The position numbers were made by a program, and so were the translations under genes. The notes beneath the pieces were generated by a model, which searched no databases, was not told the DNA's origin, and worked only from the letters and a program-made list of their open reading frames with translations. Shown piece by piece: positions 59,564 through 64,000 of a DNA stretch of 64,000 bases. The first letter of the stretch is position 1. Each line of letters opens with the position of its first letter. The stretch is from positions 62,001 through 126,000 of the forward strand of contig CAZTPX010000004.1 of the NCBI GenBank assembly GCA_964615095.1, in the 5' to 3' direction. Source of the stretch: JANXQG01 sp964615095. Its GTDB lineage: Bacteria; Planctomycetota; Planctomycetia; Pirellulales; Thermoguttaceae.

Positions 59564-60151
59564 ATGAACCTATTGGCGCAACTAATCTGTTCGCGTGCAA
59601 GAGCGGAGATTTTTCGCGTCCTGTTCGGCCTGCACAGGGGTGAGGTCCACTTGCGGGAGATTCAACGTCGGACCGGTTTTGCGCTCGGGACGGTGCGTCA
59701 GGACGTCGAAAAACTCGCGAAAGTCGGGCTGCTGACCCGGCGAAAGGACAGTAATCGTGTTTATTATGCGGCCAATGAAACGCATCCGCTCGTTAACGAC
59801 ATCCGCCAACTCGTGCTCAAGACGGTCGGACTAACCGACGTGCTGGCCGAATCGCTCGCGGATGATCGGATCCGTTGTGCGTTGGTGTTTGGATCGGTGG
59901 CCGCGGGAACGGCGGGCGCGGAAAGCGATGTCGATCTTCTGGTGGTCGGCGATATCGGGCTGCGGAAGCTATCGGAACTTCTCGCGGGTGTGGGCGACCA
60001 ACTTGGCCGCGAGATCAACCCCTGCGTGTTGAGTCCGGCCGAATTCGCCAAACGCGTTCGCGCCAAGGAACATTTCGTGACTTCGGTAATGGGTTCCGCG
60101 AAGGTTTTTGTGAAAGGTTCGCAGCGTGAGCTTGGCGCAATGGCAGAATAA
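59564..60151 (+). CDS. HTH-MNT nucleotidyltransferase (antitoxin-type)
   Basis: A 195-residue protein with an N-terminal winged helix (EIFRVLFGLHRGEVHLREIQ, then RTGFALGTVRQDVEKLAKVG) and a C-terminal minimal nucleotidyltransferase fold. The catalytic motif is G110-S111 with D122-x-D124 (FGSVAAGTAGAESDVDLLVV), the GSx10DxD pattern. In MNT-HEPN systems such proteins AMPylate and silence the HEPN RNase. The HTH suggests autoregulation through the palindromes upstream. ATG at 59564 is fixed by the -10 position; the longer upstream frame would run through the promoter. It overlaps the HEPN gene by 26 bases. Confidence 0.82.
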   Translation: MNLLAQLICSRARAEIFRVLFGLHRGEVHLREIQRRTGFALGTVRQDVEKLAKVGLLTRRKDSNRVYYAANETHPLVNDIRQLVLKTVGLTDVLAESLADDRIRCALVFGSVAAGTAGAESDVDLLVVGDIGLRKLSELLAGVGDQLGREINPCVLSPAEFAKRVRAKEHFVTSVMGSAKVFVKGSQRELGAMAE

Positions 60152-60566
60152 TGGTTGGCTCAGGCCGCATGCGACCAGCCGTGAAGAAATCGGCAATCTA
60201 CTAGGCATCGCGCATCGCGATCTGTCAGACGCGCGGAGCCAGGAGATTTCCGACGACTGGCGTTTTGGTATTGCATACAATGCCGCGCTGAAGCTCTGCA
60301 CAGCTTTGCTGTACGCCGAGGGATATCGGCCGACACACTCGCAGGCCCATTACCGTGCTCTCCAGTCGCTTCCTTTGATCCTGGGCGCGGAGCGCGCGGC
60401 AGATGCGGTCTATCTGGAAGCCTGCCGCGTAAAGCGCAACACGGTCGAATACGATTATGTGGGTGGAGCTACCGATGCGGACGCGGATGAACTGATAGAG
60501 TTCACCGAGTCTTTGGAGCGGAATGTTCTTCAGTGGCTTGCCGAGCGACACCCAGAACTAGTGTAG
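60126..60566 (+). CDS. HEPN-domain protein, partner of the MNT protein
   Basis: A 146-residue helical protein of the HEPN superfamily, with helix blocks GIAHRDLSDARSQEISDDWR, AYNAALKLCTALLYAEGYR and SQAHYRALQSLPLILG. HEPN RNases use an R-x4-6-H motif; here the corresponding stretch is KRNTVEYDY (R104, N105, E108, Y109), the R-N..(D/E)-Y variant with no histidine, so RNase activity is uncertain. GTG at 60126 is the start, 26 bases inside the MNT gene. The pair forms a likely type VII-like toxin-antitoxin system. Confidence 0.78.
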   Translation: MSLAQWQNNGWLRPHATSREEIGNLLGIAHRDLSDARSQEISDDWRFGIAYNAALKLCTALLYAEGYRPTHSQAHYRALQSLPLILGAERAADAVYLEACRVKRNTVEYDYVGGATDADADELIEFTESLERNVLQWLAERHPELV

Positions 60567-60668
60567 TTCGTCCCCGGCAGTATTAAGGCGCGCGGGTGGC
60601 GACACCGCGTGCAGCCAATCGTCGGGAGCTAATGGACCGGAATTTTAGGCGGGGCACTCGTGACCGGC

Positions 60669-60674
60669 TATAAT
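60669..60674 (+). promoter_or_regulatory. -10 element of the unknown gene at 60681
   Basis: TATAAT ending 7 bases before ATG 60681, the same spacing as at the MNT gene. Transcription would start at the ATG itself (leaderless). Confidence 0.6.
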
Positions 60675-60680
60675 AATGCG

Positions 60681-61838
60681 ATGACTACACCCGATTCCAC
60701 GAGTCCGGCTATCTTTGCGGATAGGAGCGCAGCCCTCCTCATCTCTCGTCAGCAGCTTTATCCCAATCGGTCCTCGCTCTGGGTCCGCCGAGTCGTTGAG
60801 GCGATCGAGTGGTGTGCCGAAAAAGAGATCACCATCCTTACTTCAGCCGGAATGACGACCTGGGAATTGATCGCTGCGGCAGTTCGACTTCGGAAAGCCA
60901 AACAACGGTTGTTCATCCCCGCGTCGTCTCCGCAGGAATTCGAGCGGAAATGTCACGAGGCCTCGATTCAATTCGACCTTGAAAAGCCGTGTATCGAGCC
61001 GTTGTTTTTCAAGGCACGTGCATCGCGGCAGGAAATCGCCCGATACCGCGATGAGTGCGTCATTGGCAGCGCCGAAATCCTGCTGCCGATTTGCGTGCGA
61101 AGAAAAGGCTCAATCGAGGAATTATTGGACCGCTACGGGGCTACCGCTTCCGTTGTATCTCGCTACCAGTGTCCCTACGGAAAGCGCACGCCGGCGACGC
61201 GATTCGAACTCGACGTGGGCAACGTGCCGGACGAGTTGCACCAGTGTACTCATCTGATCCATTGGACGCGAACGTCGAACGGGGCCTGGCCCGGAGAACG
61301 CAAGATCGATTATTACCGGGCGCTCTTGGCATCCGATACGTATCCCAGAACGGCTTACCATACGTTGCAGAACATACTCGCCACCCGTACGGTCCGCGCT
61401 TCGTCGAACCATATGCCGGGCAAGACTTCCGTCGTTTCCTTCTCGGCATGCGCGCCGGCCCAATTCATTCCGCTTATGAAATGGAGGAGTCGTTACCGCC
61501 AGATGTCGTTCGAGCCGTATGGAATTGGACTCGAACGCGAATGGGCGCTGTCTCGGGGGATCAGTCCTGTGCGCTATCTCGACGCGAAAAGCGAAGGTCC
61601 AAAACCGGACGAGCCGTGGCTTTGTCAATCGGCTGGTGTGAAAGGGAATTGGCGGCCGGAGAATGAATACCGTTACCGCGGCGATTTCGACTTGAATGCG
61701 GTCCCGCGCGAGAAGATGGTGGCATATTGTCTTTACGAAAGCGAAGCGCAGGAGATTGAGAAGGAAATGGGAATTTGCTGCCGCTACTTTGCGGAGAGGG
61801 GGCGCGGAGAAGCGGCAGACGGGCACATTGCGCCTTAG
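60681..61838 (+). CDS. Unknown 385-residue protein next to MNT-HEPN
   Basis: The N-terminal half has a Rossmann-like feel (EKEITILTSAGMTTWELIAAA, then KQRLFIPASSPQEFERKC), somewhat like SLOG-type nucleotide-sensing domains. The C-terminal half reads SSNHMPGKTSVVSFSACAPA, then FEPYGIGLEREWALSRGISP and NWRPENEYRYRGDF. That resembles the DUF2971-like group often found in defence islands, with 'fixed' SFS and PYGIG blocks. Neither likeness is firm. ATG 60681 is chosen because TATAAT stands just before it; a GTG at 60660 would lie upstream of the promoter. No enzyme motif is certain. Confidence 0.6.
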   Translation: MTTPDSTSPAIFADRSAALLISRQQLYPNRSSLWVRRVVEAIEWCAEKEITILTSAGMTTWELIAAAVRLRKAKQRLFIPASSPQEFERKCHEASIQFDLEKPCIEPLFFKARASRQEIARYRDECVIGSAEILLPICVRRKGSIEELLDRYGATASVVSRYQCPYGKRTPATRFELDVGNVPDELHQCTHLIHWTRTSNGAWPGERKIDYYRALLASDTYPRTAYHTLQNILATRTVRASSNHMPGKTSVVSFSACAPAQFIPLMKWRSRYRQMSFEPYGIGLEREWALSRGISPVRYLDAKSEGPKPDEPWLCQSAGVKGNWRPENEYRYRGDFDLNAVPREKMVAYCLYESEAQEIEKEMGICCRYFAERGRGEAADGHIAP

Positions 61839-61839
61839 G

Positions 61840-61921
61840 ACCGGCGAGTCAACAAGTGTCGTGTTGTAGGGGTGACTTTAGTCGCCCTCTTCGGCAATAG
61901 GGCGACTAAAGTCACCCCTAC
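61840..61921. repeat. Palindromic repeat with shared left flank
   Basis: Arms GTAGGGGTGACTTTAGTCGCC (61866-61886, split here only for naming as GTAGGGGTGACTT + TAGTCGCC) and its inverse ending CACCCCTAC at 61921. The left flank CCGGCGAGTCAACAAGTGTC (61841-61860) matches the flank at 18089. It lies between convergent genes and may act as a terminator. Confidence 0.75.
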
Positions 61922-61939
61922 GGCGTCGTCTTGCGACAG

Positions 61940-63385
61940 TTATTGATTCCCAGGTCCTTGACGAGATTGGGGAATACTGAGCAGCCGCCCAAACAGCGTG
62001 AAGGCGTCCACCTTCTCGATTCGCACGGGCAGAATTTGCCCGATAAGCGTGGGCGGGCCGTCGAAGACCACGATATGGTCCTGCACGCCGCGCCCGACAA
62101 GCTGCACGACCTCACCGCTGGCCGCAGCGTGTTTCTGCGCGCTCTTGCTCGGCCCTTCCACCAAGACCTCGACATCGCCGCCCAGCAGAGGCCGGTTGTC
62201 CTCCAGGCTGATGGCGTTCTGCACGGCCAGAAGCTCGTTGTTCCGCCGCCGCTTGACCTCATCGGGCACGTCGTCCGGCATGGTGTCGGCCGCCTTCGTC
62301 CCAGGCCGCTCACTGTACTTGAAGATGAAGCTGTTTTTGAAGCGGGCCCAGTGGACCAGTTCGACCGACTGCTGGAAATCGTCTTCCGTCTCGCCGCAGA
62401 AGCCGACGATGAAGTCGCTGGTGATCGCCGCGGCGGGCAGCGTCGCGCGGATCCGCTGGATCATCTCGCGATAGTCCTCGACCGTGTAGCCCCGCTTCAT
62501 CCGCCGCAGTTGTTCGTTCGAACCGCTCTGCACCGGCACGTGCAGATAGGGCGAGACCTTGGGCAGGTCGCGGATGGCTTGCAGCAGATCGTCGCTCATG
62601 TGCCGCGGGTAGTTCGTGACGAACTTGATCCGCCGCAGGCCGGCAATCTCATGCAAGCGGGCCAACAGGTCGCAAAGCCGCAGCGTCCGGCCCGTGCTTG
62701 CATCCTTGTAGCTATTGACCGTCTGGCCCAAGAGCGTGACTTCCAGGCAGCCGTCGGCCGCCAGGCGGCGAACTTCCTCCACGATCTCGGCGGCGGGGCG
62801 GCTCTGCTCCGGCCCTCGTACCTTGGGCACGATGCAGTAGGTGCAGAACTTGTCGCAGCCGAACATGATCCGCACCATCGCCTGGAAGGGCGAGGCCCGC
62901 AACTCGGCCGGCCGGGGCGGATCGAACTTGGCAAAACTCTCCTCGACCAGCGAGCGCCGCGCCTGCCTGCGGTCGAGGCTCACTTCCAAACGCGGTTGAC
63001 GGTAAGGTTGCGCAGCCACTTCTGCCAGGATTTGCGGCAGGCGATTGATCTGGCCCGGGCCGACGACCAGATCGACATGCGCGGCGCGGCGAAAAATCAG
63101 GTTCTGGTCCTTCTGGGCCATGCAACCCAACACGCCGATAATGGTCTCGGGCTTCCGCTCCTTGAGCGGACGCAGGCGGCCCAACGCGCTATAGATCTTG
63201 TCTTCGGCGTGCTGCCGCACGCTACACGTGTTGTAGAGGATCGTATCGGCGTCGCGCGGACTATCGACGACTTCGTAGCCCGCCTGCACCAGGCCGGATA
63301 CGATCAGTTCGCTGTCCAGCACGTTCATCTGGCAGCCGACAGTCTCGATGTAGACGCGTTTGGGCATATATAGCTGATCAGTCAT
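61940..63385 (-). CDS. miaB: tRNA-2-methylthio-N6-dimethylallyladenosine synthase MiaB
   Basis: A 481-residue radical SAM methylthiotransferase that adds a methylthio group to i6A37 of tRNA. The N-terminal UPF0004 domain carries the auxiliary-cluster cysteines C18 (TVGCQMN), C54 (YNTCSVR) and C88 (LGCMAQ). The radical SAM cysteines are C177, C181 and C184 (GCDKFCTYC). LLGQTVNSY, HVPVQSGSN and DFIVGFCGETEDDF follow, and a C-terminal TRAM domain ends the protein. ATG at 63385 is used; ATG 63367 is also possible. The ribosome site lies in a palindromic element that ends 5 bases upstream. Confidence 0.95.
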   Translation of the reverse strand: MTDQLYMPKRVYIETVGCQMNVLDSELIVSGLVQAGYEVVDSPRDADTILYNTCSVRQHAEDKIYSALGRLRPLKERKPETIIGVLGCMAQKDQNLIFRRAAHVDLVVGPGQINRLPQILAEVAAQPYRQPRLEVSLDRRQARRSLVEESFAKFDPPRPAELRASPFQAMVRIMFGCDKFCTYCIVPKVRGPEQSRPAAEIVEEVRRLAADGCLEVTLLGQTVNSYKDASTGRTLRLCDLLARLHEIAGLRRIKFVTNYPRHMSDDLLQAIRDLPKVSPYLHVPVQSGSNEQLRRMKRGYTVEDYREMIQRIRATLPAAAITSDFIVGFCGETEDDFQQSVELVHWARFKNSFIFKYSERPGTKAADTMPDDVPDEVKRRRNNELLAVQNAISLEDNRPLLGGDVEVLVEGPSKSAQKHAAASGEVVQLVGRGVQDHIVVFDGPPTLIGQILPVRIEKVDAFTLFGRLLSIPQSRQGPGNQ

Positions 63386-63389
63386 CGCT

Positions 63390-63515
63390 CCACCGACACG
63401 GGGAGACCGCTGAAAAGGTCTCCCTGGAACACAACTCAAAGTACTCAGTACTGAGTACTCAGTATTACATCTTGTATCCACCTCGACTCTTTTAGCGGTC
63501 TCACGGGGTCGGTGG
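63390..63515. repeat. GAGACC palindromic element, copy 2
   Basis: Arms GGGAGACCGCTGAAAAGGTC (63401-63420) and GACTCTTTTAGCGGTCTCAC (63485-63504), extended by CCACCGAC (63390) and GTCGGTGG (to 63515). The centre AGTACTCAGTACTGAGTACT is shared with the copy at 52947. It lies directly upstream of miaB. Confidence 0.85.
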
Positions 63516-63542
63516 GGACGTTCTTACATTCCAGCTATTATT

Positions 63543-63731
63543 CTACGCCGCTTTGCCGCGTGGCGTACCGGCCTGTTTGGCGGATTCGGCCTTGCGGCGG
63601 GATTTCTCCTTTTCCACTTCGCCCTGGAATTCGGCCATGACCTCCGTGCGTTTATGGGCCATGAGTCGCATGAGTGCAACCACAGCGACGTAGCCGGCGA
63701 CAACCCAGAGGGCAATGCTCCAACCATCCAT
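63543..63731 (-). CDS. Small single-helix membrane protein
   Basis: A 62-residue protein from ATG 63731 behind CAGGAG. One membrane helix (IALWVVAGYVAVVALMRLMA) is followed by a charged cytoplasmic tail (EFQGEVEKEKSRRKAESA). Function unknown. The next gene on the strand is miaB, separated by a palindromic element. Confidence 0.65.
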   Translation of the reverse strand: MDGWSIALWVVAGYVAVVALMRLMAHKRTEVMAEFQGEVEKEKSRRKAESAKQAGTPRGKAA

Positions 63732-63822
63732 GGTTCTCGGCTCCTGTGACGCTCGACTGCTAAATGAAAGAAGGGAACGGCCAAACAACGCAGATATTCC
63801 TTCTGACCCAGCCCAATGTATC

Positions 63823-64000
63823 TCAGCCGTTTCCGTGCCTCGCAATCAAGGCCTGAACTTTAGGTACCAACTCGGTCGGTACGGCCATCATGGTGATATC
63901 GTCAGCTTCTCGCGCAGCTTCGATTTCGGCAAATTGCTCATCCTCAGTCTGGTCTTCGTAGTGTGCTATCACCTGGCGCACACGCTCTTCATTCCAGCCG
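63823..64000 (-). CDS. Antitoxin-like protein, 5' part beyond the window
   Basis: Only the last 58 codons are inside the window. They read WNEERVRQVIAHYEDQTEDE and end MMAVPTELVPKVQALIARHG. This acidic helical pattern followed by a VPxELVPxV(R/Q)xLIA tail is familiar from small antitoxin-like proteins. A toxin would be expected next to it, but the downstream 90 bases hold none; it may lie upstream, outside the window. Confidence 0.55.
   Translation of the reverse strand, partial: GWNEERVRQVIAHYEDQTEDEQFAEIEAAREADDITMMAVPTELVPKVQALIARHGNG

Overview
The window reads as a chromosomal segment of a GC-rich planctomycete, probably near the Pirellulales. The pointers are a BBP7-type outer-membrane barrel protein, Tat-exported Gfo/Idh/MocA oxidoreductases, a GH127 hydrolase, many secreted TPR/HEAT proteins of unknown role, GltX together with GlnS, and intergenic spaces full of palindromic repeats. 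No rRNA, tRNA, CRISPR array or prophage was seen. The placement is inference from gene content.

Layout. 0-4 kb (minus): the start of a membrane-protein gene cut by the window edge, a PilT-type ATPase, hisF, trpF and an FNR/DNR-like regulator. 4-9 kb (plus): hcp behind a perfect FNR box, two gene remnants, a YbeD-like protein, a STAS protein and gltX, which carries a palindromic repeat inside its reading frame. 9-13.4 kb: small unknown genes, then a DUF1016/PD-(D/E)XK nuclease gene overlapping glnS by 4 bases. 13.5-23.2 kb: a Mop protein, a lipoprotein hydrolase, secreted unknowns including a Lys/Ala repeat protein, a rearranged Wza-like protein with autotransporter-type repeats, a PAC2 protein and a double-domain PPK2. 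23.2-26.3 kb: a broken VapBC-like pair and a secreted GH127 enzyme.

26.4-31.6 kb holds the most interesting locus: all five members of the uncharacterised STM4011-STM4015 set (two radical SAM enzymes, an alkaline-phosphatase-fold enzyme, an ATP-grasp protein and a leucine-rich-repeat protein). The ATP-grasp gene lies on the opposite strand and meets the others tail to tail. 31.7-43.4 kb: a second Crp/Fnr protein, a hybrid histidine kinase, CsrA, an oxidoreductase, a secreted unknown, the BBP7 protein, a SEC-C/TPR protein and ribD.

44-48.4 kb is a second likely undescribed pathway: lysine 2,3-aminomutase, two successive ATP-grasp ligases and a GNAT acetyltransferase, which suggests a beta-lysine peptide or amide. 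48.6-57.3 kb: an MnmE-like GTPase without the catalytic tail, a 1.1 kb gene-free region with phased CCTAG repeats and a possible small RNA, a secreted TPR protein, a TPR gene truncated by a palindromic repeat, and an oxidoreductase/HEAT pair. 57.5-64 kb: a radical SAM protein, an MNT-HEPN pair with a clear operator, an unknown gene with the same leaderless promoter layout, miaB, a small membrane protein and the end of an antitoxin-like gene.

Palindromic elements of 60-150 bp, in at least eight sequence types, recur throughout. Two have entered coding regions and one is bounded by 13-bp direct repeats, so these elements are shaping this genome. Function calls rest on motifs read by eye; no database search was run.
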